From NCBI GenBank assembly GCA_946482615.1, contig CAMLSF010000006.1, positions 1-54,042 of the forward strand: a stretch of DNA of 54,042 nucleotides, read 5' to 3'. The DNA comes from an uncultured Chromatiaceae bacterium. Its GTDB lineage: Bacteria > Pseudomonadota > Gammaproteobacteria > Enterobacterales > Alteromonadaceae. How positions within the stretch are numbered: position 1 is the first letter of the stretch; each line of letters opens with the position of its first letter. The translations under genes and the position numbers were made by a program. Positions 29,253 to 39,093 of this stretch are shown here, in pieces. The notes beneath the pieces are model-generated. The model saw only the letters and a list, made by a program, of their open reading frames with translations, was not told where the DNA came from and did no database searches.

Positions 29253-29282
29253 GTAGGGGCGACCTTTATGATCGCCCCTGTA
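29253..29282. repeat. Palindromic REP-like element between yacG and mutT
   Basis: Arms AGGGGCGA and TCGCCCCT (29255-29262 with 29272-29279) enclose a 9-base loop between two convergent genes. No T-run follows on either strand. The GTAGGGGCGACC... form recalls dispersed intergenic palindromes of bacteria. It may serve as a shared transcription barrier. Confidence 0.5.
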
Positions 29283-29309
29283 CCCGTTAAAACCGATCCC
29301 AAACGACCA

Positions 29310-29714
29310 TTACGGCCATCCGAATTCGGCCAATAACTTATCTAAAATCGGCTGATTGGCATCAGGGAACTGGTACTGATTAAGCTCTGACAAAGGCACC
29401 CAGCGCACAGGCTGGCCTTCCAGGCCCTTTGCCTCTCCTTCAAACTGCTGCACCAGATGAATATCCAGCAACACGGTTTTTTCAGGGTAGGCATACTGCA
29501 GTTCAAACCATGGGGTTGAGCCTGCAATATCCAGATCCACTTCCTCTTTCAGTTCACGGGCTAAAGCTTGTGCAGTGGTTTCACCTGCTTCCACTTTACC
29601 GCCCGGAAACTCCCAGCGGCCGCCCTGGTGCAACTTATCAGGGCGCAGCGCTAATAGCACCTGCCGGTCCTTTAAAATTACACCTACGGCGACATGTACG
29701 ACTTTGAGCGTCAT
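29310..29714 (-). CDS. mutT: 8-oxo-dGTP diphosphatase MutT
   Basis: The 134-residue Nudix hydrolase cleans the nucleotide pool by hydrolysing 8-oxo-dGTP, which prevents A:T to C:G mutations. The full Nudix box is seen, starting GGKVEAGE and ending RELKEEV (about 38-60). FPGGK and the C-terminal FPDANQPIL fit MutT itself. Its start lies three bases after the secA stop, the same secA-mutT order as in E. coli. It converges on yacG. Confidence 0.94.
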   Translation of the reverse strand: MTLKVVHVAVGVILKDRQVLLALRPDKLHQGGRWEFPGGKVEAGETTAQALARELKEEVDLDIAGSTPWFELQYAYPEKTVLLDIHLVQQFEGEAKGLEGQPVRWVPLSELNQYQFPDANQPILDKLLAEFGWP

Positions 29715-29717
29715 CAG

Positions 29718-32432
29718 TTAAACCAGCTTACCGTGACACTGTTTGTATTTTTTCCCTGAACCACAAGGGCAAGGATCATTACGACCCACCTTTTCAGCGT
29801 CCCGGAACACAGGTGCAGGATTGGTTTGTGGAACTTCAGTCGCTACCTGTTCAACTTCTTCATGCTGGAATTGCATTTCAGTGCTTTCGGCTTTACGACG
29901 CTGATCTTCTACTGCATCCACATCTTCAGCTGCACGGATTTGCACCCGTGATAACACACCAATGACGTCCAGCTTCAGGTTGTCCAGCATAGTAGAGAAC
30001 AACTCAAAGGCTTCACGCTTGTATTCCTGCTTCGGATTCTTCTGGGCATAACCACGCAGGTTAATGCCCTGACGTAAGTGGTCCATCGCCGCTAAATGTT
30101 CTTTCCAGTGGGTATCTAAACTTTGCAGCATCACTGATTTTTCAAACTGACGCAGTACTGAAGGACCAACCATATGCTCTTTCAGCTCATAGGCCTTATC
30201 CACTACTTCGTGGATTTGCTCACGCAGTTTTTCTTCAAACAGTTTCTTGTCGTCTGCTAACCACTTGGCTATGGGCATGTCGATGGCAAAATCAGCGCGG
30301 AAACGGGCTTCTAAGCCCGGAATATCCCACATCTCATCCAGAGACTGAGGCGGAATATACTGGTCAATCACAGAAGCTACTACGTCATGACGAATCGCCT
30401 TGATGGTCTCAGAGATATCCGAGGTATCCATCAGCTCGTTACGTTGCTCGTATACGACTTTACGTTGGTCGTTAGCCACGTCATCGAATTCCAGTAATTG
30501 CTTACGGATATCAAAGTTACGGGCTTCCACTTTACGTTGGGCATTTTCAATAGCACGGCTGACCCATGGGTGCTCTATAGCTTCACCTGGTTCCATCCCC
30601 AGTTTACGCATCATGCCCGCCATACGGTCCGACGCGAAAATACGCATTAAAGCATCGTCTAATGACAGATAGAAACGTGAAGAACCCGGATCCCCCTGAC
30701 GACCAGAACGACCACGTAACTGGTTGTCGATACGGCGTGATTCATGACGCTCAGTACCAATGATATGTAAACCACCGGCTTCAATCACTGCATCATGACG
30801 TTGCTGCCATTCAGCTTTCACTTTGGCAATTTGTTCTTCACTGGCATCGGCGCCCAGAGCGGCCAGTTCGGCCTGCAAGTTACCACCCAGCACTATGTCA
30901 GTACCACGACCTGCCATGTTGGTTGCAATAGTGACAGTACCAGGCTGACCAGCCTGAGCAATGATTTGTGCCTCATTGGCATGGAATTTAGCGTTTAATA
31001 CCTGATGTGGTATTTTGGCATCCTGCAGTAACTTCGACAGGTACTCAGAGCTCTCAATCGAAGCGGTACCCACCAAAATAGGGCGCTTCAGGGCCCGGTT
31101 TTCTTCAATGTCTTTGATAATAGCCTGATACTTTTCTTCCACCGTCAGATAGACCAAATCAGCCATATCTTTACGAACCATAGGTCTGTTGGTTGGGATG
31201 ACGATAGTCTCTAACCCATAAATAGACTGGAATTCAAAAGCTTCAGTGTCTGCAGTACCTGTCATACCCGCCAGTTTGTCGTACAAGCGGAACAGGTTCT
31301 GGAAAGTGATTGAAGCTAAAGTCTGGTTTTCGTGGTTAATACGAACCCCTTCTTTGGCTTCAATGGCCTGGTGCAAGCCCTCAGACCAGCGACGGCCTTC
31401 CATGGTACGGCCTGTGTGTTCATCAACAATAACAATTTCATTGTCTTTAATCACATAGTCGACGTCTTTCTTAAACAGGTTGTGTGCACGCAACGCGGCA
31501 TAAGTGTGGTGCAGCAGCGTAATATTGGCTGCGGAGAACAAGGAGTCACCCGGCTGGATTAAACCCAGTTCCTGCAGAATTTCTTCGACACGGATCTGAC
31601 CACGTTCAGTCAGATACACTTGTTTGGCTTTTTCGTCTATGGTGAAGTGACCATCACCCATAGCCCCTTCTTCGTCTTCTTTTTCTTGTCGGGTCAGTTG
31701 TGGCACTACCGTATTGATCACACGGTACAGCTCTGAGCTGTCTTCTGCCTGACCAGAAATAATCAGCGGCGTACGGGCTTCATCTATTAAAATAGAATCC
31801 ACTTCGTCGATGATGGCATAAGCCAAATGGCGCTGTACCCGCTCAATGGCTGAGAAGGCCATATTGTCACGCAGGTAATCAAAACCAAATTCGTTGTTGG
31901 TACCGTAGGTAATATCGGCTTTGTAAGCCGCTTGTTTGTCTAAATGCCCCATGCCAGGCACGTTGACACCTACGGTTAAACCTAAGAAATCAAATAAAGG
32001 CGCGTTGGTTTCAGCATCACGGCGGGCCAGGTAATCGTTCACTGTAATCACATGCACGGCCTGACCACTTAACGCATTTAAGTAAGCCGGCAGGGTTGCA
32101 GTTAAGGTTTTACCTTCACCAGTACGCATCTCAGAGATTTTGCCCTGATGCAGCACAATACCGCCGATCAACTGGACATCAAAATGGCGCATTTTGAAGA
32201 TACGTTTACTGGCCTCACGTACTGTGGCAAAAGCTTCAGGCAATAAATCATCCAAGGTTGCGCCATCGGCAAAACGTTGCTTAAATTCAGCGGTTTTTAA
32301 TTTGAGTTCTTCATCGGACAGAGCAACAAAAGCAGGTTCCAGGCTATTAATCAGATCAACCGTTTTTTTCAGCTTCTTTAAATAACGATCATTACGGCTA
32401 CCAATTAATTTGGCGAAAAATTTTCCAAACAT
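29718..32432 (-). CDS. secA: Preprotein translocase ATPase SecA
   Basis: The 904-residue motor protein pushes unfolded preproteins through SecYEG. Walker [10 protein letters not shown] (about 102-110), the [19 protein letters not shown] segment and [12 protein letters not shown] identify the two nucleotide-binding domains. The C-terminus has the zinc finger CPCGSG-KYKQCH, which binds SecB and lipids. Length is normal (901 in E. coli). It lies 100 bp after the M23 peptidase gene. I see no SecM-like arrest-peptide gene before it. The start has only a weak ribosome site. Confidence 0.97.
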   Translation of the reverse strand: MFGKFFAKLIGSRNDRYLKKLKKTVDLINSLEPAFVALSDEELKLKTAEFKQRFADGATLDDLLPEAFATVREASKRIFKMRHFDVQLIGGIVLHQGKISEMRTGEGKTLTATLPAYLNALSGQAVHVITVNDYLARRDAETNAPLFDFLGLTVGVNVPGMGHLDKQAAYKADITYGTNNEFGFDYLRDNMAFSAIERVQRHLAYAIIDEVDSILIDEARTPLIISGQAEDSSELYRVINTVVPQLTRQEKEDEEGAMGDGHFTIDEKAKQVYLTERGQIRVEEILQELGLIQPGDSLFSAANITLLHHTYAALRAHNLFKKDVDYVIKDNEIVIVDEHTGRTMEGRRWSEGLHQAIEAKEGVRINHENQTLASITFQNLFRLYDKLAGMTGTADTEAFEFQSIYGLETIVIPTNRPMVRKDMADLVYLTVEEKYQAIIKDIEENRALKRPILVGTASIESSEYLSKLLQDAKIPHQVLNAKFHANEAQIIAQAGQPGTVTIATNMAGRGTDIVLGGNLQAELAALGADASEEQIAKVKAEWQQRHDAVIEAGGLHIIGTERHESRRIDNQLRGRSGRQGDPGSSRFYLSLDDALMRIFASDRMAGMMRKLGMEPGEAIEHPWVSRAIENAQRKVEARNFDIRKQLLEFDDVANDQRKVVYEQRNELMDTSDISETIKAIRHDVVASVIDQYIPPQSLDEMWDIPGLEARFRADFAIDMPIAKWLADDKKLFEEKLREQIHEVVDKAYELKEHMVGPSVLRQFEKSVMLQSLDTHWKEHLAAMDHLRQGINLRGYAQKNPKQEYKREAFELFSTMLDNLKLDVIGVLSRVQIRAAEDVDAVEDQRRKAESTEMQFQHEEVEQVATEVPQTNPAPVFRDAEKVGRNDPCPCGSGKKYKQCHGKLV

Positions 32433-32457
32433 TTTATAAATACCACTTCTTGGTTGA

Positions 32458-32472
32458 GACTCGCTCCGAGTC
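32458..32472 (-). repeat. Small hairpin in the secA leader
   Basis: The perfect 6-bp stem GACTCG/CGAGTC with a 3-base loop lies 26 bp before the secA ATG on the minus strand. It is too close to the start to be a terminator with a T-run, and none is present. It could affect secA translation. Confidence 0.4.
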
Positions 32473-32532
32473 CGGCCTGAGCCTTTGTTACCCGACTCTC
32501 TGAAATTCCCGCCTCAGAAAACCGGGTATATA

Positions 32533-33447
32533 TTATTGAATACGGCGATTAACAAACATCATAGGGTCAATTTGCTGACCATTTTTCAGAACTTCGTAAT
32601 GCACATGTGGCCCTGTCGAACGACCCGTGTTGCCCATAATGGCAACTTCCTGGCCTTTGGTCACCATCTGTCCAACCTGAACAGTAGTCGCCTGAGCATG
32701 AGCATACCGGGTGCGATAGCCGTCACTATGCTCAATTTCAACCATTTTACCGTAACCAAAACGTTCACCGGCCCAGGTGACTATGCCACCTGCTGTTGCA
32801 AAAATAGAATCGCCTTCTTTACCGGCAAAATCTACCCCACGGTGCACTGCGGGTTCACCACTGAAGGGGTCGCTGCGGACACCAAAACTGGAAGACAGGT
32901 AACCACTTAATACAGGGCGGCCAGACAACTGAACGCTTTTTCCTATATGGTGATTCAAATCCAGAGATTCAAGCATGGCAAAGCGGGTTTGCTCGGACTG
33001 CAGATTTTGCTCCAGCTCATTAAGCTGCAACAATACCGCATTCAGTTCAGCCAGACTGATTTCCGTCGGCGTTTGCGCAGGGCCTCCCATGGCTGGAGTC
33101 TCATGCAGATTAAACTCTTCCGTCGACAAATTGGCGGCGTCAATTAAACGTTCACCGACCATATTCAAACGGTTGACCTGAGCCTGCAACGTCGCCACTT
33201 TGGCCGTTAATGCCGCCAGCTGATTTTCGGCGCGGCGGCGAATATCGGCAATTTCTTCTGTTTCTGCAGCCCGGCTTAACTGAACTTTCTCAAGTTCGGC
33301 ATTGCCTTGCTGAAACAAATTAGCAAAGGCAGCACCAGCGCCAGAAGCAATACAAAACAATAAGACGGCCGTGACTGTCAGTTGCGATGGCGTGCTGCCA
33401 AAGCTGAAGTGGCGATGTCGGCCACGATAGAAAACTGTTACACTCAT
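32533..33447 (-). CDS. M23 family metallopeptidase, membrane-anchored
   Basis: The 304-residue protein has one N-terminal membrane helix (about 22-44), a coiled-coil region (about 48-160) and a C-terminal LytM-type M23 domain. The zinc site looks intact, with H202 and D206 (HRGVDFAG) and H283 (HVHYEV), and H250 (YAHA) as catalytic histidine. It is therefore likely an active peptidoglycan endopeptidase and not a degenerate EnvC-like activator. The domain should be periplasmic. It lies upstream of secA in the same direction and divergent from the DciA gene 29 bp away. Confidence 0.9.
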   Translation of the reverse strand: MSVTVFYRGRHRHFSFGSTPSQLTVTAVLLFCIASGAGAAFANLFQQGNAELEKVQLSRAAETEEIADIRRRAENQLAALTAKVATLQAQVNRLNMVGERLIDAANLSTEEFNLHETPAMGGPAQTPTEISLAELNAVLLQLNELEQNLQSEQTRFAMLESLDLNHHIGKSVQLSGRPVLSGYLSSSFGVRSDPFSGEPAVHRGVDFAGKEGDSIFATAGGIVTWAGERFGYGKMVEIEHSDGYRTRYAHAQATTVQVGQMVTKGQEVAIMGNTGRSTGPHVHYEVLKNGQQIDPMMFVNRRIQ

Positions 33448-33476
33448 GCAACCTCAGTATAAATTTATCAGTGAAG

Positions 33477-33953
33477 ATGACGCGCTACTCTCAGAAACCT
33501 GTGGATCTAAGTCAGTTGCTGCAACAAAGCTCTTTGTTGTCGACCATGCAGCACGCCGATCTGTTGCGCCAACTTAATACCGAATTAGCGCAGTTTCTGC
33601 AACTGGATCCATCCGGTTTTTGCAAAATTAGTACCATAAAAGCTGGTCGCTTAGTGATTTTGTGTCAATCACCTGCCTGGGCCACCCGGCTGAAAATGCA
33701 AAGAGAGGCCATTCTAGACAATTTCCGCCAGAAAATCTTGCCGGATTTAGCAGGCATTGATATTGAAGTTTCACCCAATACCCAGTTGCAGTATGTCAAA
33801 GCGGAAGAAATCAAAACTGAAGGACCTAAAATCTCTGAACAAGCGGCTGTGTATTTACTGGCTTTAGCACAAAACAGTGAAGGTGAGTTAAAGCAGAAAC
33901 TACAAAAGCTGGCAGAGCTGGCTCAAAAGAACCGCTCTGCCCCGAAAATTTAA
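33477..33953 (+). CDS. dciA: DciA-type replicative helicase loader (DUF721)
   Basis: The 158-residue protein carries the DUF721 domain of DciA (about 10-105), with [21 protein letters not shown] as the most conserved part. In bacteria lacking DnaC, DciA loads DnaB onto DNA. The C-terminal 50 residues are helical and charged. I chose the ATG at 33477. A GTG two codons earlier is possible. It is the only plus-strand gene in the block from mutT to mraZ. Its stop overlaps that of lpxC by four bases, and it diverges from the M23 gene. Confidence 0.88.
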   Translation: MTRYSQKPVDLSQLLQQSSLLSTMQHADLLRQLNTELAQFLQLDPSGFCKISTIKAGRLVILCQSPAWATRLKMQREAILDNFRQKILPDLAGIDIEVSPNTQLQYVKAEEIKTEGPKISEQAAVYLLALAQNSEGELKQKLQKLAELAQKNRSAPKI

Positions 33954-34861
33954 GCTAACTGGGGGGCCAGGTAGGATATTGGCATTTGCGCTTCCTTATC
34001 GAAGCTGACAAATTCCCAGTTGGCCTGATCAGCTAATACCGCAGACAATAACTGGTTATTTAAAGCGTGGCCCGTTTTATAAGAACGGAACTCACCCAGA
34101 ATACTGTAACCGGCCATATATAAATCACCGATCGCATCCAGAATTTTGTGTTTGATAAATTCGTCTTCGTAACGCAGACCGTCCTGGTTTAACACCCGGA
34201 ACTCGTCCAATACGACGGCGTTATCAAAACTGCCACCTAACGCCAGATTATTGGCGCGTAAATATTCAATGTCCTGCAGGAAACCAAAAGTACGGGCACG
34301 GCTGATGTCTTTAATAAAAGACGCAGCAGAGAAGTCCAGCTTCATGCGCTGTTTGGTTTCAGAAATCACAGGATGGTCAAAGTCGATCGCAAAATCCATA
34401 CGGAAACCATGGTGTGGCACAAACTCTGCCCACTTATCACCATCTTCCACCCGGACTTTTTGCTTAATGCGGATAAACTTTTTGGCTTTTTTCTGTTCGC
34501 TGATACCGGCTTCCAGTAACAGGTAAACAAAAGGGTTGGCACTGCCATCCATAATTGGAATTTCAGCAGAGTCCACTTCGATAAACAGGTTATCTATACC
34601 TAAACCCGCCACCGCAGCCATTAAATGCTCGGTGGTGGACAGGCGTACGCCGTCATCGTTGATCAAACAAGTACACATCACTGTGTCGCCCACTAATTCA
34701 GGGGTGACTTTAAAATCAACGATCGGGTTCAGATCGACACGCCGGAATACAATACCGGTATTATCAGGAGCAGGCCGGAGAGTAAGCGTAACCTTTTCTC
34801 CCTTGTGTAAACCCACCCCGATCGAGCTGATTGATTTTGCAATGGTACGTTGTTTAATCAT
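33950..34861 (-). CDS. lpxC: UDP-3-O-acyl-N-acetylglucosamine deacetylase LpxC
   Basis: The 303-residue zinc enzyme catalyses the first committed step of lipid A synthesis. Seen are the zinc-ligand block STTEHLMAA (H79), [14 protein letters not shown] with further zinc ligands, and the catalytic histidine in GHALNNQ. Length matches E. coli (305). The C-terminus SYLAPQLA is short and ends in small or hydrophobic residues, as needed for FtsH control in E. coli. It has its own promoter downstream of the ftsZ stop and a palindrome in the leader. Its end overlaps the convergent dciA. Confidence 0.97.
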   Translation of the reverse strand: MIKQRTIAKSISSIGVGLHKGEKVTLTLRPAPDNTGIVFRRVDLNPIVDFKVTPELVGDTVMCTCLINDDGVRLSTTEHLMAAVAGLGIDNLFIEVDSAEIPIMDGSANPFVYLLLEAGISEQKKAKKFIRIKQKVRVEDGDKWAEFVPHHGFRMDFAIDFDHPVISETKQRMKLDFSAASFIKDISRARTFGFLQDIEYLRANNLALGGSFDNAVVLDEFRVLNQDGLRYEDEFIKHKILDAIGDLYMAGYSILGEFRSYKTGHALNNQLLSAVLADQANWEFVSFDKEAQMPISYLAPQLA

Positions 34862-34870
34862 ATTTTTTCC

Positions 34871-34887
34871 TGTTCAAATATTGAACA
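34871..34887. promoter_or_regulatory. Palindrome in the lpxC leader
   Basis: The perfect 7-3-7 inverted repeat TGTTCAA-ATA-TTGAACA lies at about +12 to +28 of the inferred lpxC transcript, just before the ribosome site. It could be a repressor site or a weak RNA hairpin. The regulator is unknown to me. Confidence 0.5.
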
Positions 34888-34905
34888 AATCCAAAATGGC
34901 GGCGA

Positions 34906-34934
34906 AGCATAACACAGCTGACCAGCTATGCCAA
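34906..34934 (-). promoter_or_regulatory. Sigma-70 promoter of lpxC
   Basis: On the minus strand TTGGCA (34929-34934, 5/6) and TATGCT (34906-34911, 4/6) are separated by exactly 17 bp. The predicted start is near 34899, giving a 38-nt leader. Confidence 0.65.
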
Positions 34935-34952
34935 CCTTTGAGCCTTTTGTCA

Positions 34953-34973
34953 GCTGACTAAAAATTAGTCAGC
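34953..34973 (-). terminator. Hairpin overlapping the ftsZ stop codon
   Basis: The 9-bp stem GCTGACTAA/TTAGTCAGC has a 3-base loop and includes the last two sense codons and the stop of ftsZ. Only a short T stretch is available, inside the stem and loop. It may be a weak terminator or an mRNA 3'-end stabiliser between ftsZ and lpxC. Confidence 0.45.
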
Positions 34974-36152
34974 TTGTTTACGTAAAAACGCCGGAATATC
35001 GAAAATGTCGATGTTCGCTTGTTTTTCCGCGACCGGTTTACTTTGCACTGCAGGAGCTTCTAACGGCGCCTGTGACAGGTCACGGGCGGCGTTGCCCTGA
35101 TGATGTGCATAGCTTGTACCAGCATTGCCATAAACGTGCGCTGAACGAACTGGTTCATGACGATGATTTGGTACCAGGCTGATGTCAGGCTTACGTTCCG
35201 CACCTATACCTGTAGCTACTACAGTGACACGAAGCTCGTCTGACATATCAGGATCAATCACAGCACCTACGACCACAGTCGCATTTTCTGAAGCGAAAGC
35301 TTTCACTGCGTTACCCACAGTTTCAAACTCTTCAATGCTGATATCAAGACCTGCAGTGATATTCACCAGAATACCCTTAGCGCCTGATAAATCGATATCT
35401 TCCAGTAATGGGCTGGAAATAGCTTGTTCAGCGGCTTCTTCAGCACGGTCCGGGCCTGAAGCACGGCCAGTACCCATCATCGCAGTGCCCATTTCTGACA
35501 TCACAGTACGAACGTCTGCGAAGTCAACGTTGATCAGACCAGGACGGGTGATCAGCTCAGCAATACCCTGCACCGCACCTAACAACACGTTGTTGGCTGC
35601 TTTAAACGCATCCAGCAGGCTGGTACCTTTGCCTAAGACTTTTAATAACTTGTCGTTAGGAATAGTGATCAAAGAGTCCACATGTTTTGCCAGCTCAGCA
35701 ATACCTTCGTCCGCATAAGTGGAACGTTTTTTGCCTTCGAACGGGAATGGTTTAGTCACCACAGCCACAGTCAAAATACCCATTTCACGGGCTACTTCAG
35801 CGACAATAGGAGCAGCACCAGTACCAGTACCACCACCCATACCGGCAGCGATAAAGATCATGTCCGCACCTTGCAGCGTTTTCTTGATAGTTTCACGGTC
35901 TTCTTCTGCCGACTTACGGCCTACTTCAGGGTTAGCGCCGGCACCTAAGCCTTTAGTCACGCCAGCACCCAGTTGCAGGGTCATATGGGCAGACGAATTA
36001 CGCAGCGCCTGCGCGTCAGTATTGGCAGCAATAAACTCAACACCTTCGATGTTGCTCGCCACCATATACTCAACAGCGTTACCGCCACCACCACCAACAC
36101 CTATTACTTTAATGACAGCTTCTTCGCTGTGGTTTTCCATTAACTCAAACAT
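34965..36152 (-). CDS. ftsZ: Cell division GTPase FtsZ
   Basis: The 395-residue tubulin-like GTPase forms the division ring. The tubulin signature [10 protein letters not shown] lies at about 107-116. The variable linker is His/Ala/Gln-rich. The C-terminal conserved peptide [16 protein letters not shown] binds FtsA, ZipA and ZapD (zapD is also in this window). The start has GGAGAGAG upstream. It follows ftsA after 37 bp, as in other dcw clusters, and ends in a hairpin that overlaps its stop codon. Confidence 0.98.
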   Translation of the reverse strand: MFELMENHSEEAVIKVIGVGGGGGNAVEYMVASNIEGVEFIAANTDAQALRNSSAHMTLQLGAGVTKGLGAGANPEVGRKSAEEDRETIKKTLQGADMIFIAAGMGGGTGTGAAPIVAEVAREMGILTVAVVTKPFPFEGKKRSTYADEGIAELAKHVDSLITIPNDKLLKVLGKGTSLLDAFKAANNVLLGAVQGIAELITRPGLINVDFADVRTVMSEMGTAMMGTGRASGPDRAEEAAEQAISSPLLEDIDLSGAKGILVNITAGLDISIEEFETVGNAVKAFASENATVVVGAVIDPDMSDELRVTVVATGIGAERKPDISLVPNHRHEPVRSAHVYGNAGTSYAHHQGNAARDLSQAPLEAPAVQSKPVAEKQANIDIFDIPAFLRKQAD

Positions 36153-36189
36153 AGCTCTCTCTCCGTTTTAGTACGCTTACTCAAAAAAG

Positions 36190-37425
36190 TTAAAATTCGC
36201 CTTTAAACCAGCTGGTGAGTCGTTTCACCATGCCGCCGACTGACTCGCGGGCAGCGACAGCTTTTTTCTGCTGGGTCCGCATGTCTTTTCCATAAATCAG
36301 TAAACCCACTACGCTGGCGTAGGCCGGGTCCTGTACATATTCTCTTAACCCTGTAATGCCAATGGGGTAACCCAAACGCACCGGCATCTGGAAGATATCT
36401 TCGGCAAACTCGATAGCACCTTCCATTTTGGCGGTACCACCTGTCAGCACTATGCCTGCTGCTATTTGCTCTTCCAGACCACTGCTTCGGATTTCCTCCA
36501 GCACCAGTTCAAACAATTCCTGATAACGTGGCTCTACGACTTCAGCCAGGGTATGACGTGACATGCTGCGGGCCGGACGACCGCCCACGCTTGGCACTTC
36601 AATGTTTTCTTCTTTACCGACCATGCTGCGCAGTGCACAGGCGTATTGCACTTTAATATCTTCGGCGTGACCTAAAGGTGTACGGAAGATTTTGGCAATA
36701 TCGCTGGTGACCTGATTACCGGCCACGGGGATCACTGCGGTATGGCGTAAAGCACCATTGGTAAAAACCGAAATGTCGATAGTGCCGCCGCCCATATCAA
36801 CCACGCAGACACCTAATTCCTTCTCGTCATCCGTCAGCACCGCATAGCTCGATGCTAAAGAGGAGAAAATCAGCTGGTCGACATGCAGCTCGCAGCGCTC
36901 CGCACATTTCTCGATATTCTTTGCCATATCATTGGCGCAGGTGATGATGTGAGCCTTGGCTTCCATCCTGACCCCTGACATGCCGATGGGGCTTTTAATG
37001 CCTTCCTGCATGTCGACTGAAAATTCCTGTGGCAGCACATGCAACATGCGACGCTCCGCCGAAATAGGCACGGACTTAGCGGCATGAATGACGTTAATCA
37101 CATCTTCAGCTGTCACTTCGGCATCATTAATAGGCACCATGCCACTTTCGTTCTGGCAACGGATATGTTTGCCGGTAATACCTAAATACACAGAAGACAC
37201 GCGGCAATCGGCCATCAGTTCGGCTTCTTCCACAGCGCGGCGCACAGACTGCACCACCAGGTTCAGATCATTAACCCCACCTTTGTCCATACCACGGGCG
37301 ACATGAGTGCCCACACCAACAATGCTTAATTGATTGTCAGCGGTAATTTCGCCCACTAAGGCTTTTACCTGTGCTGTGCCTATATCTAAGCCAACGATAA
37401 GATCACGTTCTGTCGACTTTGTCAT
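36190..37425 (-). CDS. ftsA: Cell division protein FtsA
   Basis: The 411-residue actin-like ATPase tethers FtsZ to the membrane and recruits later division proteins. The phosphate loops are in IVGLDIGTAQVKAL near the N-terminus and VVDMGGGTIDISVF in the middle. The C-terminal amphipathic helix MVKRLTSWFKGEF is the membrane anchor. I chose the ATG at 37425, which gives the usual MTKSTERDLIVGLDIG start. The longer frame to 37491 has no family match. The chosen start overlaps the end of ftsQ by 23 bases. Confidence 0.96.
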   Translation of the reverse strand: MTKSTERDLIVGLDIGTAQVKALVGEITADNQLSIVGVGTHVARGMDKGGVNDLNLVVQSVRRAVEEAELMADCRVSSVYLGITGKHIRCQNESGMVPINDAEVTAEDVINVIHAAKSVPISAERRMLHVLPQEFSVDMQEGIKSPIGMSGVRMEAKAHIITCANDMAKNIEKCAERCELHVDQLIFSSLASSYAVLTDDEKELGVCVVDMGGGTIDISVFTNGALRHTAVIPVAGNQVTSDIAKIFRTPLGHAEDIKVQYACALRSMVGKEENIEVPSVGGRPARSMSRHTLAEVVEPRYQELFELVLEEIRSSGLEEQIAAGIVLTGGTAKMEGAIEFAEDIFQMPVRLGYPIGITGLREYVQDPAYASVVGLLIYGKDMRTQQKKAVAARESVGGMVKRLTSWFKGEF

Positions 37426-38179
37426 CTTGTTCTCTTTGTTCTGGCGCTTCGACCCAACGTACAGCGACGCCTGTGTCATAACGCAAATCAACTTCGGCGA
37501 CTGCCTGAGTTTTATGTTTACTAATCACAGGGTACAAATCGATAAACCGCTGCACCCGCTTTGCCGTATCTTCCCGGCCCAGAGTCAATTTGATGCCCTC
37601 TGCTAAATTCAGTTGCCAGGCCTGACGGGCCGACACTGTGAGTCCTGTTGCCGCATGCTGATGGACGCTCAGCATTTGATTCAATTGATTGAACATGGTC
37701 AGTGCATCCTGCTCGGCCCCGTCCGGACCTTGTAACTTCGGCAATGGCTGTTTTAGTTCAGCGACAGGAGCGACAAAGATCTGACCTTGTTGATTGAGTA
37801 AATAATGGTCATTCCATACCGCCACTGGCTTATGTTCAGTCACCACCACCACGAGCGTATCAGGCCATTGTTTGCGCACGGCTGCCTGAGCGACCCAGGG
37901 TTGTTGCTGCAGAAACAGCTGCACCTGATCCACGTTCAAATTAAAAAAGTTACCCAGATACTGTTGCTGCAGCTTTTGGTTTAAACCTGCGGCTTCAATC
38001 TGAGAAAAATCGCCATAAACCTTCACTTGCTGGATAGGCGCACTTTGTTGATCCTGACTCCAGAGCCAGATCTGATAGCCTAACCAGCAGACAAACCAGA
38101 CGGAAAAACAGAAAAACAGCACACCAGCCCAGAAGGCTTTGTTAATGGGTGCTCTGACTGTCTTGCCGTTTTTTGTCAT
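37403..38179 (-). CDS. ftsQ: Cell division protein FtsQ
   Basis: The 258-residue bitopic protein forms the FtsQLB divisome subcomplex. A short basic N-terminus is followed by one membrane helix (about 13-35). A POTRA domain (VKVYGDFSQIEAAGL onward) and the beta domain (WVAQAAVRKQWPDTLVVVVTEHKPVAVW) lie in the periplasm. Length is near E. coli FtsQ (276). Its start overlaps the ddl stop by four bases, and its end overlaps the ftsA start. Confidence 0.95.
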   Translation of the reverse strand: MTKNGKTVRAPINKAFWAGVLFFCFSVWFVCWLGYQIWLWSQDQQSAPIQQVKVYGDFSQIEAAGLNQKLQQQYLGNFFNLNVDQVQLFLQQQPWVAQAAVRKQWPDTLVVVVTEHKPVAVWNDHYLLNQQGQIFVAPVAELKQPLPKLQGPDGAEQDALTMFNQLNQMLSVHQHAATGLTVSARQAWQLNLAEGIKLTLGREDTAKRVQRFIDLYPVISKHKTQAVAEVDLRYDTGVAVRWVEAPEQREQDDKVDRT

Positions 38180-39090
38180 AAGGTCTGTTCTAAAATTTGT
38201 AAAACTAACTGTTCAAAAGTTAAACCCGCTGCTTTAGCCGCCATAGGCACCAATGACTTTTCCGTCATACCCGGTACCGTATTGACTTCCAACAAGTAGA
38301 AATTCCCCTGCTGATCCAGCATGGCGTCAACACGGCCCCAGCCTGACGCACCCACAGCAGTAAAGGCAGCTGTTGCAGCGTTTTGCAAAAAGGCTGTCTG
38401 GTCTGCTGTTAAAGGCGCAGGACAAAGGTATTCAGTGCTGTTGGACTGATACTTGGCTTCATAGTCATAAAAAGAGCGGGGCGTACGCATTTCCACCACT
38501 GGCAATGCTTTGCCATTGAGGATAGATACCGTAAATTCACGGCCCTGGATCCACTGTTCAACCAGTACATCAGAGTCGTATTTAAAGGCCACAGCTAAGG
38601 CTTGTTCCAGTTCTTCGGCCGTGCTTGCCGCACTCATGCCAATACTGGAGCCTTCATTGGCTGGTTTCACCATCACTTTACCAGCTAACTGCTGCAAAAT
38701 ATCCTGATAATTCAGTTGTTTTCCAGCTTCAGCCACTAAAAATCCGGCTGTAGGTAACCCTTGCGCCTGAAACAGCCATTTACAACGGATTTTATCCATC
38801 GCCAGAGCTGAACCTAAAACGCGGCTGCCGGTATAAGGCAAACCCATCAGCTGCAAAGCGCCCTGCATAGTACCGTCTTCACCACCACGGCCGTGCAGAA
38901 CTATAAATACGCGGTCAAAACCAGCAGAAGTTAAAGCACTTAACGGCTGATCTTTTGGATCAAAGGCATGGGCGTCAACACCTTGCTTTTGCAGAGCGGC
39001 CAGTACAGCAGCCCCTGAACGCAACGACACTTCACGTTCTGCAGAGGTACCACCAAACATCACTGCTACTTTGCCAAATTTGCTGCTCAT
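38176..39090 (-). CDS. ddl: D-alanine--D-alanine ligase
   Basis: The 304-residue ATP-grasp enzyme makes D-Ala-D-Ala for the peptidoglycan precursor. Seen are the N-terminal KVAVMFGGTSAEREVSLRSG, HGRGGEDG, the ATP-grasp segment VKPANEGSSIGM, and the metal site LEVNTVPGMTEKSLVP near the C-terminus. It is of the DdlB type by position in the dcw cluster, between murC (3 bp upstream) and ftsQ. Length matches E. coli DdlB (306). Confidence 0.96.
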   Translation of the reverse strand: MSSKFGKVAVMFGGTSAEREVSLRSGAAVLAALQKQGVDAHAFDPKDQPLSALTSAGFDRVFIVLHGRGGEDGTMQGALQLMGLPYTGSRVLGSALAMDKIRCKWLFQAQGLPTAGFLVAEAGKQLNYQDILQQLAGKVMVKPANEGSSIGMSAASTAEELEQALAVAFKYDSDVLVEQWIQGREFTVSILNGKALPVVEMRTPRSFYDYEAKYQSNSTEYLCPAPLTADQTAFLQNAATAAFTAVGASGWGRVDAMLDQQGNFYLLEVNTVPGMTEKSLVPMAAKAAGLTFEQLVLQILEQTL

Positions 39091-39093
39091 ACT

